From Cohnella sp. SGD-V74 (GTDB lineage Bacteria > Bacillota > Bacilli > Paenibacillales > Paenibacillaceae), in NCBI RefSeq assembly GCF_003001675.1, contig NZ_PVYW01000002.1:372001-436000 (forward strand): a stretch of DNA of 64,000 nt. The letters run 5' to 3'. Position 1 is the first letter of the stretch. The number at the start of each line of letters is the position of its first letter. The notes under the pieces were generated by a model that saw only the letters and a list, made by a program, of their open reading frames with translations, was not told the origin of the DNA and did no database searches. Made by a program: the position numbers and the translations under genes. This document shows, one piece after another, positions 23,670-33,007 of this stretch.

Positions 23670-24314
23670 CTACATCGCCTTGGCGGCCCACAGGCCGGCG
23701 TTCAGAATCAGCTTGCGATAGCTCTCCGTCCGAAACGCGTCCACCCGATGGCCGGGCATCAGATAGACGACTCTGCCAAGTCCGTAATCGTGGGTCCAGG
23801 CAGCGGGCCAGTACGCGCCGTCATGCTCGTATTCGGCCAGAATCGTCGTGCGGATATGCGGATTGAATTCGAAGCGGTAAGGCTCGTCCTCCACGGTGAA
23901 CGGCTCGACGCGGTCCATGATTCGGTGGTTCGGTTCGCGAATCCGGATCGGAAGCGCGGTAAATTCGGGATGGCTCATGAACTTGCCGCCCAGCAGCGCC
24001 GCCAGCTCCTGATTTCTCTGCAAGGAAATGCCGTTGTGAATGGCCAGCAAGCCGCCGCCTCTCGCCACGTACGACAGCAGAGCCGCGGTACGCTCGGCCG
24101 GCAGCTTCTCCTCCAGAAACTCCGTATACGATATGAACAGCCGGTAAGGAGCCAAATATTCCTCCTTCAGCATCCCGTAATCCCCGGTGCACCTGACGTC
24201 TATCCGTTCCCGGAAAATTTGCCGCAGCTCCTCGTCCACTCCTGCGAACGGATGGTAGATCGCGTCCGAATAATTGCCCAGCGCCAAAGCTTGTATTTCA
24301 TTTCCCATGAACAT
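23670..24314 (-). CDS. ThuA-like domain protein
   Basis: 214 residues from the ATG at 24314, preceded by AAGAGGAG. The class-I glutamine-amidotransferase-like ThuA fold is indicated by the AIYHPFAG start, the LLSYVARGGGLLAIHNG strand-turn near residue 92 and the GRVVYLMPGHR block near 185. ThuA proteins are linked to trehalose and other disaccharide use or to trimethylglycine-like ether cleavage in bacteria. Its substrate is unknown. It lies upstream of nothing on the same strand within 180 bp, so it appears monocistronic. Confidence 0.82.
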   Translation of the reverse strand: MFMGNEIQALALGNYSDAIYHPFAGVDEELRQIFRERIDVRCTGDYGMLKEEYLAPYRLFISYTEFLEEKLPAERTAALLSYVARGGGLLAIHNGISLQRNQELAALLGGKFMSHPEFTALPIRIREPNHRIMDRVEPFTVEDEPYRFEFNPHIRTTILAEYEHDGAYWPAAWTHDYGLGRVVYLMPGHRVDAFRTESYRKLILNAGLWAAKAM

Positions 24315-24352
24315 CGCTCCTCTTGTGTACCTATTAAGAAAGCCAGGCTCCC

Positions 24353-24976
24353 TTACACCCGCACATCCATCAACGAACCTTCTCCGCCGTCGAGCCCCCC
24401 GCCACCGCTGCCCGGGTTGCCCGCGATTTCCCTTCCGGCTTGCCGCGCCAGCGCCAGAATCGACAGCCAAGCAAACAGCACGCACAAGGCCAGCACAATC
24501 ACGAAAGGAAGCATCTCCTGCAAAGATTGGTTAAGTTGAAAAGGAAGCTGGAACAGCATTCCGGCTCCGGAGGCGAAGGCGAAATGCCGGCGGTTCCTCG
24601 CGGATTGGGCCAGCCGTTCCTTGTTCCTCTCCAGCGCATCCAGACGGATTCCCTCGCACAAGCCGTACAGCATCGCCAATTCGATCGCAAGTCCCGCCGC
24701 GGTCAGCGCAAGCGCGTTAAGCGAGGGCTCTATGCCGCCCGTCAGCGAGAAACCCGATCGCGTCAGTCCCAGCAGCGCAAGAACGGACAGAACGAGCTGC
24801 ACGGCCGCCGCGTTCCAGGCGAGCTTGTACATGCGATTCCTAGAAACAAGCTTCGCTAAGCCCGCCATCAGCAATCCGTACCCGACGACATCGGGCAGCA
24901 GATCGAACCCGTTAATCGTAATGTCGATCAGCGCCAGCCCCAGCCCCCAAGCGATCCGGGAAAACGCTATCTTCAT
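24353..24976 (-). CDS. Membrane protein, unknown
   Basis: 207 residues with about five membrane helices and no recognised catalytic motif. A His/Arg-rich cytoplasmic loop lies near residues 112-130 (ERNKERLAQSARNRRH). Its start overlaps the upstream gene's stop by 4 bp, so the two are translationally coupled, and it ends in a Gly-rich tail. Function unknown; co-expression with the next gene is likely. Confidence 0.65.
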   Translation of the reverse strand: MKIAFSRIAWGLGLALIDITINGFDLLPDVVGYGLLMAGLAKLVSRNRMYKLAWNAAAVQLVLSVLALLGLTRSGFSLTGGIEPSLNALALTAAGLAIELAMLYGLCEGIRLDALERNKERLAQSARNRRHFAFASGAGMLFQLPFQLNQSLQEMLPFVIVLALCVLFAWLSILALARQAGREIAGNPGSGGGGLDGGEGSLMDVRV

Positions 24977-25830
24977 TCCGCCCTCCCCCTCATCTCTCGG
25001 ACGTAGGCCCGCATTTGCGCGTCGGTCGGATATGGCGTATAGTTCGCGAACACGATATAGTCGTACTTGCTGCCGTCCGGCTCTGTGAAATGCTCTCTTA
25101 ACTGCACGTTATAGACGGACAAGACGTCTGCCGCTTCCTTCAGTTGAAAACGGTAATCGAGCGACAGCATCTGACCTGTGTCCATCTCCAGAGGAACGGT
25201 CGCACTGCTCGGCTGCTGCGGCATTCCGTGCGTATCGTTCGCCTTGATCTCGTACCGGAACGCCCCTCCAAGCTTCTCCAGCCACGCGGAAGAGACGCCG
25301 GAGAGCGTCGCCGGCCGGACCGCCGTCACGGCGGCCGATCCGCTGTTGTCGCTCGAACCCCTCCCGGAACTGAAACGAACCGGCGGCTCCTTGGTCTTAT
25401 CCGGCGGCCAGGCCGGGCGGTACGCGATAATTTCTCCCACGTTCTCCTCCCGCACGCTGCCGTCGCTATACTGTACCTTCAATGCGTTTAACCGGAGAGG
25501 CTCGCCCTCTTGGCGTTCCTGCATCCTGTTCTCGTCGAAATATCCGCGCAAGGCGTAGATCGTCTGACGGCGCAGCTCCTGATGCACCTGCACAGGGTAG
25601 AACCTCAGCGCCTCCAGCCCTTCGGCCGTCGCGGACACCGGTTTACGCTTGTCGTCCTTGTTGGCGACGTACAGCAGGTCGAAGGCGACCGAAGGCGTAT
25701 ACGTCGTCTCGATATAATGTCGGAGAAATCCCGGCTCAGGCAGCCGGTAGTACCGGTAATAACCGTAATTAGCCAGCCAACTGGCCACAATCAGCGCCGC
25801 AGCGATCAGGTAAACGGCTCTGGCTCTCAT
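24973..25830 (-). CDS. Secreted or membrane-anchored protein, unknown
   Basis: 285 residues with an N-terminal signal anchor (about 4-24) and a large extracytoplasmic region rich in Tyr and charged residues, without cysteines near the start. No domain is recognised. It forms a coupled pair with the downstream multi-pass protein (4-bp overlap), which suggests an unnamed two-component membrane complex. The gene has no strong ribosome site visible and its start may be adjusted. Confidence 0.6.
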   Translation of the reverse strand: MRARAVYLIAAALIVASWLANYGYYRYYRLPEPGFLRHYIETTYTPSVAFDLLYVANKDDKRKPVSATAEGLEALRFYPVQVHQELRRQTIYALRGYFDENRMQERQEGEPLRLNALKVQYSDGSVREENVGEIIAYRPAWPPDKTKEPPVRFSSGRGSSDNSGSAAVTAVRPATLSGVSSAWLEKLGGAFRYEIKANDTHGMPQQPSSATVPLEMDTGQMLSLDYRFQLKEAADVLSVYNVQLREHFTEPDGSKYDYIVFANYTPYPTDAQMRAYVREMRGRAE

Positions 25831-26032
25831 CGGTTTCTCCTTCCCGAATCTTCCCTCTATATCATCAGCTATACATATAACGCGACAATCGGTTCAGAGT
25901 TCCTCGGACAGGCGAAAAAAACTGCGACTGCCCCATTCGCGCCCATGGACACATGCTTTTGAGCTCTTCACGAGAGGCGTTGTTCTAAAGAATCGTGCAT
26001 CGGCATCAGTCGAGGGCCTGGCAGTCAAAGAA

Positions 26033-26057
26033 AAACCGTTTCCTCGGAGGAAACGGT
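26033..26057 (-). terminator. Intrinsic terminator after the chemoreceptor gene
   Basis: ACCGTTTCCTC pairs with GAGGAAACGGT around a one-base loop (26035-26057), followed on the minus strand by TTTTTCTTT. It lies 15 bp past the stop at 26072. Confidence 0.9.
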
Positions 26058-26071
26058 AAACGGTTTTCGCG

Positions 26072-27751
26072 TTATTGTTCATCCCTCTGCAATGCCGCGG
26101 ATACTTCCGCCAGCTCGTCCGCGGCCTGAAGCAGATGCCCGGACAGATCAGCCTGCCGAAGGGCTATACCGGACACGCGTACCACGCCGTCGCGCAAATC
26201 GGCGGAGGAATCGACCAGCCGGGCGACGGACACGACGATCTCGTCCAGTCCGGCGGCGACCTCGGCAGCCGCCCTGCTCCATTCCTCCGTCCCGACCGCC
26301 AGCGTCTGACTCTCTCCGGCAATGTCGAGGAACGAACCGACAGCCAATTCGGACTTATGCTTGGTCTCCTCCAATCGGACGGTAAATTGGGTGAAGCCGC
26401 CGGACATGCCTTCCATATCGCTTCTCATCGCGTCCATCAGCGTCCTCGTCTGCTTCGCGAAGCTCTCCGTCTGCCCCGCAAGCTTACGGATTTCCCGAGC
26501 AATGACCGAGAAACCGCCGCCTTGGGCTCCGGCTCTCGACGCTTCAATAGAAGCGTTCAGAGAGAGCAGATTCGTCCGGTAAGCGAGATCTCCGATACCC
26601 GACATGAACCGCAGGGCGTCGTCCATCCGCTCGGCGATCGAACCGACTTGGCCGCCCAGCCGAACCAGTTCCTCGCTCGTCCGCTCGAAGGAAGCGGCCA
26701 ATTCCAGCACCGCCTGTTTGCCCTCTTGAGCATAGCCGTTCGTTTTCTCTACGGAGTTTCTTAGCGTTCCCGCCGCTTCCCGCAGCTGCTCCGAACCCGC
26801 CGACGCCTGCTGCACGACCGCAGATATCGACGCGGTCGCCTCGTGCAGCGATTCGATCCGGACTTGGCAGCTTTCCGCCAGCCGTTGGATGGAGTCGGAA
26901 GCTTCCCGGTTATCTCGGGACTTCTCGAGAAGACTGCCTGTCCAGCTTACCACCTTGCGCCCCGTGTCCCGGTTGGCTTCCAGCATCTCGCGAATTCTCT
27001 CGCCCATCTGCGCCAGGATAAGATCGACGCGGCCGAACTCGTCGCTGCGAACGACGCTTGAGTTGTAGTCGAGACGGCCTTCCCGGTAGGCCTCGATGCG
27101 CCTGATGAGCATCCCCACGCCCCGGTTGACGGACCGCCCGAATAGATAAGCCAGCGCGACAGACAGAACGACGGTGCCTATCGTCAGCCAGATCGCGGTT
27201 CTTGAGCTGTTCGCCAGCGTATCGCCTAATTGTGTCGCGCGCTCCTCTCTCAGCCCGCCGAATATATCCTTCAGCTCCCGATCAATTCTTCCGGCAGCAG
27301 TCGTCTGATTCGTCAGCGACTGAAGGATCGCGGCCGAGTTCAGAGATTCGGGAAGAAACGTCCCGGTAAAATGGTCGGCGTAGAGCGCTTCGTAATCGGT
27401 GTTCAGCTTGGCGAACCAGTTCAGATAGGAGCCCAGCTCGGCGCTGCCCTCCAGTTCGGCGGACAGCTTGCCGGCCGTCGTCCGCAGGCTCTCGAGCTTG
27501 TCCGTATAAGCCTGGGCCTGCTTCTTCTCGTACCCTTCGCTCAGGAAGCGATAGGAGATCGTATTCAGTTCATGATACGTCATCATCAAGCTCTCATACT
27601 CCCGCTCCAACCGGCCGAGCGTCTCGCTCTCCTTGGCCTGCGAGCGGATTTGGCCGTTCGCGCGCAGAATCGCAGCCCCCGTCAGCGTGCTGATCAGCAA
27701 CAGCGCGAGCAAGAGCAACGTTAATTTGCGGATGATCGTCATATGCGCCAA
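26072..27751 (-). CDS. Methyl-accepting chemotaxis protein
   Basis: A transmembrane chemoreceptor: a first membrane segment ([19 protein letters not shown]), an extracytoplasmic region rich in Glu/Tyr, a second membrane helix near residues 175-195, a HAMP region ([19 protein letters not shown]), then the long signalling hairpin with the tip [38 protein letters not shown] place the start at the TTG at 27751 because GGGGGG lies 8 nt before it; the frame begins with a GTG at 27787 and an ATG follows at 27742. The promoter upstream has the same direct repeats as the sugar-binding protein gene, suggesting sugar taxis. Confidence 0.85.
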   Translation of the reverse strand: MAHMTIIRKLTLLLLALLLISTLTGAAILRANGQIRSQAKESETLGRLEREYESLMMTYHELNTISYRFLSEGYEKKQAQAYTDKLESLRTTAGKLSAELEGSAELGSYLNWFAKLNTDYEALYADHFTGTFLPESLNSAAILQSLTNQTTAAGRIDRELKDIFGGLREERATQLGDTLANSSRTAIWLTIGTVVLSVALAYLFGRSVNRGVGMLIRRIEAYREGRLDYNSSVVRSDEFGRVDLILAQMGERIREMLEANRDTGRKVVSWTGSLLEKSRDNREASDSIQRLAESCQVRIESLHEATASISAVVQQASAGSEQLREAAGTLRNSVEKTNGYAQEGKQAVLELAASFERTSEELVRLGGQVGSIAERMDDALRFMSGIGDLAYRTNLLSLNASIEASRAGAQGGGFSVIAREIRKLAGQTESFAKQTRTLMDAMRSDMEGMSGGFTQFTVRLEETKHKSELAVGSFLDIAGESQTLAVGTEEWSRAAAEVAAGLDEIVVSVARLVDSSADLRDGVVRVSGIALRQADLSGHLLQAADELAEVSAALQRDEQ

Positions 27752-27803
27752 AGTGGCAGCCCCCCGTCCAATGACGTTCGTTCGCACCTAAGTGCCCGCC
27801 ATC

Positions 27804-27870
27804 ATTGTACTGCCGAAGGCGCTGCGCGCTCTGCTCTTTTTGTGACCCGTTCCGATAAAATCGTGACTAT
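27804..27870 (-). promoter_or_regulatory. Chemoreceptor promoter with GTCAC direct repeats
   Basis: On the minus strand, two GTCAC repeats (complements of 27842-27846 and 27863-27867) are exactly 21 bp apart. The -10 element TACAAT (27804-27809) lies 32 nt past the near repeat. There is no good -35, which fits a promoter that needs an activator. The geometry matches two other promoters in this window. Confidence 0.75.
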
Positions 27871-27898
27871 ATCGTTAAGCGAGAGAAGCCACCCCCAT

Positions 27899-29515
27899 TC
27901 ACAATCCCGCTCTGCGAAAAGACTTCCGGTAATCGTGGGGAGTGACGCCGTGAACTTTGCGGAACAATCTGGCGAAATACGAGAAGTTGCCGTAATGGAG
28001 CCGGTCCGCGATTTCGCTGACGCTGTCGTCCGTTGCGGCGAGCAGTTCGGCCGCTTTGCGCATTTTTTCCCGCAGGATGAAATCGGTCAGCACGGTGCCC
28101 GTCTCCTTGCGGAACAGCCGGGACAAGTACGCCGGATTGACGAAAGCGACCGAAGCGAGCTGCTCGCGCGTCAAATCCTCCTCAAGATGGTCGGCGATAT
28201 ACGCCTTGACCTTCTGGATGACGGGGCTTTCGGCCTGCAAATGGGAGAACAGCTTGCCCGCGGCCCCGGCGATGCAACCGGCCCATTCCTTGAACCGGGC
28301 TACCGACCGGGTCGCCTCGTCCGCTCCCGGACAGTCGGCGATCTCGTACAGCTGCTTGGCCTGGAGCCCTTTGCGGTGCATCGCGTAGTAGATGACCTGA
28401 AGCAAAGAATGGTAAGACGAGATCAGCGTATCGACCGTCGCCGTGCCGGCGTCCAGACGCCCCAGCCATTCGTCCAGCCCAAGCGCGAATTCGCGGGTTA
28501 AGCCCTGCTCAAGCAGATCCGCCCAATCCAGCATCGGCTCGGTCAGGCTAGGCACGACTCCCGGCTGTGCCGCGTCTTCGGGGGCAGCGCCCCGAATGAC
28601 GGCATTGGCGACGCCGACGTTGCGGTATTCCCGGTCCAGCAGGCTCAAATAGCCGTTCAGGACATCAGCCAGCGCGGTCGTCTCTCCGACATAACAGGAT
28701 ACCCGGCAGAAGAAATACCGCCTGCAAGCCTCCAAATATTCGCGGCAGCGAGCTTCGAGCTCCTCCACCGAAACCTCCTGCTCCCCCTCGTACAGCACGA
28801 CGAGAATGTTGCCCCGGTGATCCTCAATCACGTTGCCCGCCACCCCCGGCAGCAGCACCTCCTCCGCGGCCTTGCGCAAGGCGAACTCCATAATCAGCTC
28901 GTCCCGCTCGTTCAGCGGTTTGTCCCAGCCTTCGACGCTGATCAGAATGAGCCTGACCACGCTCAACTCGTTCAAATTCATGCCGTAAGCGGATAGAGCC
29001 CGCTCGACCGATACGGGAGAAGGAGAAATTCTGCGTTCGAGCACATCCTGCCAGAAGCGCTCGATCAGAAGCGGCTTGCGGCTGTTCCACAGCTCGACGA
29101 TTTTGCCGTACTGCTCGTCGGCTTCGTTCAGCCTTCTTCGCTCGTTCACCTTCCCGATCGCCGCCAGCAGCGCCTGCTCCAGCTCCGAGTAGACGACCGG
29201 CTTCAGCAAGTATTGCAGGCTGCCGAGGCGGACCGCCTCCTTCGCGTACGCGAATTCGGAATGGCACGTCAGCACGATCGTCTCCGGATGCAGCCCCTCG
29301 TTCTTGACCCACTCCATCAGCTCGAGCCCGTTCATCTCCGGCATCTCGATATCGCAGACGACGATGTCGATCTCCCGTTCGCGAAGAAGCTGCTGCGCCA
29401 TCGGCGCATGGTACGCCTCATGCACCTCGTCGACGCCGATCTCGTCCCATCTGACGCCGGAGATCAGCCCCTTGACCGCGTAAATCTCGTCGTCCACGAT
29501 CAGCACCCGTATCAT
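27899..29515 (-). CDS. YesN-type response regulator (REC + AraC)
   Basis: 538 residues. The receiver domain (1-120) has the acidic pair DD8-9 and the phosphoacceptor D55 (IVVCDIEMPEMNG), and the C-terminus has an AraC DNA-binding pair (LTREQLASVAFVNPAYLSRLFRKE; VSEIADRLHYGNFSYFARLFRKVHG). The ~280-residue middle is typical of YesN. It overlaps the kinase gene by 4 bp. As the third gene of the binding protein-kinase-regulator operon, it is the best candidate to bind the GTCAC repeats at 27.84, 32.95 and 57.17 kb. Confidence 0.92.
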   Translation of the reverse strand: MIRVLIVDDEIYAVKGLISGVRWDEIGVDEVHEAYHAPMAQQLLREREIDIVVCDIEMPEMNGLELMEWVKNEGLHPETIVLTCHSEFAYAKEAVRLGSLQYLLKPVVYSELEQALLAAIGKVNERRRLNEADEQYGKIVELWNSRKPLLIERFWQDVLERRISPSPVSVERALSAYGMNLNELSVVRLILISVEGWDKPLNERDELIMEFALRKAAEEVLLPGVAGNVIEDHRGNILVVLYEGEQEVSVEELEARCREYLEACRRYFFCRVSCYVGETTALADVLNGYLSLLDREYRNVGVANAVIRGAAPEDAAQPGVVPSLTEPMLDWADLLEQGLTREFALGLDEWLGRLDAGTATVDTLISSYHSLLQVIYYAMHRKGLQAKQLYEIADCPGADEATRSVARFKEWAGCIAGAAGKLFSHLQAESPVIQKVKAYIADHLEEDLTREQLASVAFVNPAYLSRLFRKETGTVLTDFILREKMRKAAELLAATDDSVSEIADRLHYGNFSYFARLFRKVHGVTPHDYRKSFRRAGL

Positions 29516-31287
29516 CTTTTATCCCCCCTTGGAGTCTCCTGGTCCTTGCCCTTGTCCAGTCCGATCGGCAGCCGCAGCGTAACGAGCGCCCCTTGGGGCT
29601 CTGCGGACGAGAACGTCATTTTCACCGGCCCCTTAAAATACAGCCTGCATCGGCGAACGACGTTCCACAATCCCAGACTGCGATCCCCCGGCTCGGCTTC
29701 GTGCACTCTCTCCTGCAATTGCTCCGCCTGTTCGTCCGACAAGCCTTTGCCGTTGTCCTCGACCTCGATCAGCAGCGTTCGGTCGCTGCCTTCGCCTTCC
29801 TGCGACACCTTCACGCGGATGCGGAACGGGCTGCCCGTGCGGATCGAGAAGCCGTGCACCATCGCATTCTCGACAAGAGGCTGGATGATCAGCGGCGGAA
29901 TCTCCGCGTCCTCCGTCCCGGGAGCCACGTCGAATTCGAACTCCAGCGTCTCGGGGAAGCGGTATTTCTGAATCGAGAGGTAATGGTAGATATGCTCGGT
30001 CTCTTCCTTGATCGTAATCGTCGATACCTGCGTACGCGTCGTGTATCTGAAATAGCGGACGAGGTGCAGCGCCATGTTCTGTATGACCTCGTAGTCGCGG
30101 ATTTGCGCGAGCTGGTAGACGATGTTGAGAGAGTTCATGAAGAAATGGGGATGAATCTGCGCCTGCAAATGCTTAAGCTCCGCCTTCTGCGTCCGGATCT
30201 GCTCCTCGTAAATGTCGATCTTGAGGTGCTCGATCTGCTGGGCCATCCCGTTAAACGTCTCCTTAAGCGCAAGGAATTCCTGAAGCTTGTAATCTTCCAT
30301 CCGCACGCTGAGGTCCCCTGAGCGGATTTTGCGCATGCCCTTGATGAACTGATGGATCGGCTTGACGATCGAATTTTGCAGGAACAGCAAGTACAGGCCG
30401 AGCATGGCGGCGGCGAGCATCGGGATCAGATAGGTCAGATTGCGGAAAAAGGGCAGCCCCTCCAGCAGAGACCGTTCCGGAAGCATGAGCAGCAGATCCA
30501 TGGCGGCCATCCTCGAGCTTTTCGCCACGAACAAATACGGCTTATCCAGCTTGACGATATTGTAGGCGGCTTTCCCGTCGTCCAGATAGGCCGACAGGTC
30601 CGTCGATCCGAGCGCTTCCCGGACGGCGGCTCCCGTTGCGGACAGGGGTACGCCTTCCCGCGACACGAGCAGCGCTTCGCCCTTGCCATCCTGGCCGAGC
30701 CTTCTCATCGGCTCCATCAGCCGGTTCAGGTCGACCCATGCGCCGATGTAGGAATCGTAGTGCGTATCGACGATGCGGGCCAGCGCGTACTCTCCGTTCT
30801 GCTCCACGAGGCTCCAGCGTCTGCCGCTTCCGTCTGCCGAGCTTGTCAAGATTTCGCGCAGTTTCTCCTGGATGAGCTGCTTCCTCTCGTAAGTCACGGA
30901 TTGCTGCTGGGCGACGAGCAGCTCGTCATGCTTCGCCCCGTAGGCGAACAGGATGTCCGCGGCATCGTAGTAATTAATATTGAGGTTCAAATCGTTCGCC
31001 GTCTGGGTCGTCGCCAAATAATATTCCCAGCTCTCTTTGCCGTACTGGCTCAGCGAGATCAAGCTCTGATCCTGCTCGGCGGTCTTGTACAGGTAGTTCT
31101 CAATTTCTCCGAGCACCTGATCCATGTCGTTCATATACATCGTCAGCATGTTCCGGTTCGACTGCGCCACCTGGGAGTGCACGACCTTGGTCGCGTACAG
31201 GTTGTTCCACAGCAGCGCGATGACGAGGGGAACGGTGACAAGAGCGAAGCCGAGAATCAGTCTGGAGCGCATCGTCGCGGGTCTCAT
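29512..31287 (-). CDS. YesM-type sensor histidine kinase
   Basis: 591 residues: two membrane helices (about 10-30 and 285-305) enclosing an extracytoplasmic sensor, HAMP (IVKPIHQFIKGMRKIRSGDL), then a LytTR-like/YesM histidine kinase core with phospho-His in AQIHPHFFMNSLN and ATP-binding box N/G (IQPLVENAMVHG; EVEDNGKGLS). It autophosphorylates and passes phosphate to the adjacent YesN. Encoded 12 bp after the substrate-binding protein gene, it probably reads the ligand state of that protein. Confidence 0.92.
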   Translation of the reverse strand: MRPATMRSRLILGFALVTVPLVIALLWNNLYATKVVHSQVAQSNRNMLTMYMNDMDQVLGEIENYLYKTAEQDQSLISLSQYGKESWEYYLATTQTANDLNLNINYYDAADILFAYGAKHDELLVAQQQSVTYERKQLIQEKLREILTSSADGSGRRWSLVEQNGEYALARIVDTHYDSYIGAWVDLNRLMEPMRRLGQDGKGEALLVSREGVPLSATGAAVREALGSTDLSAYLDDGKAAYNIVKLDKPYLFVAKSSRMAAMDLLLMLPERSLLEGLPFFRNLTYLIPMLAAAMLGLYLLFLQNSIVKPIHQFIKGMRKIRSGDLSVRMEDYKLQEFLALKETFNGMAQQIEHLKIDIYEEQIRTQKAELKHLQAQIHPHFFMNSLNIVYQLAQIRDYEVIQNMALHLVRYFRYTTRTQVSTITIKEETEHIYHYLSIQKYRFPETLEFEFDVAPGTEDAEIPPLIIQPLVENAMVHGFSIRTGSPFRIRVKVSQEGEGSDRTLLIEVEDNGKGLSDEQAEQLQERVHEAEPGDRSLGLWNVVRRCRLYFKGPVKMTFSSAEPQGALVTLRLPIGLDKGKDQETPRGDKR

Positions 31288-31298
31288 GTTCGTCCTCC

Positions 31299-32879
31299 TC
31301 AGCCGTTCGTCTGCCGTCCGGCGGCCAGCCAGCGGTCGAGCTGCCGCTGCTTTTCCGCCACGACCTTGTCCGCTCCGGCGATCTTCAGCCTCTCCAGATA
31401 CATCGGAATGATTTTCTCGGGGTCCTGCGCCCCGGTGTTGAGAGCGGGCATGAACTCCTTGTCCACGAGAGAGCAGGCCGCGATCTCGGCTTTGACCCGT
31501 TCGGGGTTAAAAACGAAGCCGAGCGCCCTCGATTGGTCCGCGGACTCGTTGAACCTGCGGTACTCCTCCCACAAGCGCGGATTCTCGTTCTGCCACAAGT
31601 AGGAGTTGAGCTGGTTGCCGAACATCCACGGCTGGTTCAGGTTGTAGCCTACCGTTTTGGAATCGACCCCTTGCGGGTACTGGATGACGTTGTCGGCCAG
31701 CTTGACGTAGTGCACGCCTTCGATGCCCCAATCGAGCAGATTGAGCAAATAAGGGTCGGTGTAGAGCAGGTTCAGCAGCATCATCGCTTTCTCCGGATGC
31801 TTGGCGCCCCGGGTAATCGCGAACATGGCGCTCGTCGTATCGGCCGTCGTCGTATACGGCCTGGTCAGCTCCACGCTGACCATCGGATATCCCGTATCGC
31901 GCGAGGCGTGCAGCTCGAAGCCGGGCTTCAGCGATTCCGCGTAGGAGAACGCTTTGCCCGCCTTGACGGCGTCGAACTCGTTATCCTTGGACGTCGTCGC
32001 ATCCGCATTGAAATATCCGGCGCGGTTCCATTCGTACATCAGCTTCGCATATTCCATGAACTCGTCCGTCTCGGCCAGATTCACGACTTTGCCTGCGGCG
32101 CTGTCCCGATGAAGCACGCCCGGCCCTTCTCCGAGCATGTCGAACATGCCGTACTGCATCAGGAACGTCAGCGGACTCCGATCGGCCCGGGCTTGGAGCG
32201 GCGCCATGCCGGGCTCGCTCTCCTTGACGGCTGCGAACACCGGGCCCAAATCCGCCAGCTCGCGGACCGCCGACAAGTCGATCTTCAGCTTGTCGACGAT
32301 GTCCTTGCGCAGCACGAGCCCTTTGCTGGAGGCGAACTCCTTGTTCGTGACGATGCCGTAGATGCTTCCCTCGACTTTGCCCGCCTCCAGAATCGACGGG
32401 TCGAGAATATCCTTGATCCCTTTGCCGTACTGCTCCAGCAGGTCGTCGAGCGGGATGAACTTGCCCTTGGCGATCTCGTCCGCGAACCTCATCCAGCCCG
32501 CGGTGAACATCAGGTCGATCTGCTCTCCCGATGCGAACATCAGCCCGGTCTTATCCCACCACGAGCCCATATCTATCGTCTGGATATCCAGCGTCGCATT
32601 GATTTTCTTCATTAAATAGTCGCTCATGGCCCGTTCGACGAGTTCCAAGTCCTTAGGCACGTTGCCTGCGGGGAACACCATGACGAGCTTATCGGTATCG
32701 GCCGAGGCTCCCGCCGTTTTCTTGCCGTCGGCGCTGCCGGACGACTCCGGCGTGCGCTGGTCCGGCACTTGCCGATCCGGCCCTCCGCTCCGCTCATACG
32801 CCCATATTCCGATAAACAGTGCCGCCGTCAGCAGGGCGACAACAGATGCAAACGCTTTCCATTTGATGGGTCGGTTCAT
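31299..32879 (-). CDS. Extracellular sugar-binding protein, sensor-linked and without lipobox
   Basis: 526 residues from the ATG at 32879, which follows GGAGG by 9 nt; an ATG at 32888 overlaps that site. The N-terminus is a single hydrophobic anchor (FASVVALLTAALFIGIW) with no lipobox Cys. The rest is a family-1/LplA-like solute-binding protein (LDIQTIDMGSWWDKTGLMF; ELTRPYTTTADTTSAMFAITRGAKHPEKAM). No ABC permease gene is adjacent; instead the kinase and regulator follow directly. It therefore may present ligand to YesM. Ligand unknown, probably an oligosaccharide. Confidence 0.85.
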   Translation of the reverse strand: MNRPIKWKAFASVVALLTAALFIGIWAYERSGGPDRQVPDQRTPESSGSADGKKTAGASADTDKLVMVFPAGNVPKDLELVERAMSDYLMKKINATLDIQTIDMGSWWDKTGLMFASGEQIDLMFTAGWMRFADEIAKGKFIPLDDLLEQYGKGIKDILDPSILEAGKVEGSIYGIVTNKEFASSKGLVLRKDIVDKLKIDLSAVRELADLGPVFAAVKESEPGMAPLQARADRSPLTFLMQYGMFDMLGEGPGVLHRDSAAGKVVNLAETDEFMEYAKLMYEWNRAGYFNADATTSKDNEFDAVKAGKAFSYAESLKPGFELHASRDTGYPMVSVELTRPYTTTADTTSAMFAITRGAKHPEKAMMLLNLLYTDPYLLNLLDWGIEGVHYVKLADNVIQYPQGVDSKTVGYNLNQPWMFGNQLNSYLWQNENPRLWEEYRRFNESADQSRALGFVFNPERVKAEIAACSLVDKEFMPALNTGAQDPEKIIPMYLERLKIAGADKVVAEKQRQLDRWLAAGRQTNG

Positions 32880-32914
32880 GTGCAGCATCCTCCGGGAGCG
32901 ACGTTTGATTTCTC

Positions 32915-32980
32915 ATCTTACACCAGACCAAGGGGCGGCGGCTACACCGTTTGTGACCTGGAATGCCAATTTTGTGACCT
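32915..32980 (-). promoter_or_regulatory. Binding-protein promoter with GTCAC direct repeats
   Basis: Minus-strand CAGGTCACAAA occurs twice, with GTCAC at complements of 32953-32957 and 32974-32978, 21 bp apart. The -10 is TAAGAT (32915-32920), 32 nt from the near repeat. The -35 is poor. This is the best-conserved of three sites with the same layout in this window. Confidence 0.8.
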
Positions 32981-33007
32981 GATTCGAGCCCTTGTGAAGA
33001 CGCGAGC

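Noticed and set aside
27752-27787. GTG at 27787 as the chemoreceptor start
   Set aside because: The predicted transcript starts about 10 nt upstream, leaving no room for a ribosome site; the TTG at 27751 has a G-rich site 8 nt upstream.
30352-31602. Long plus-strand open frames over the YesM gene
   Set aside because: Low-complexity Arg/Gln-rich composition, opposite a well-supported gene; shadow frames typical of GC-rich DNA.
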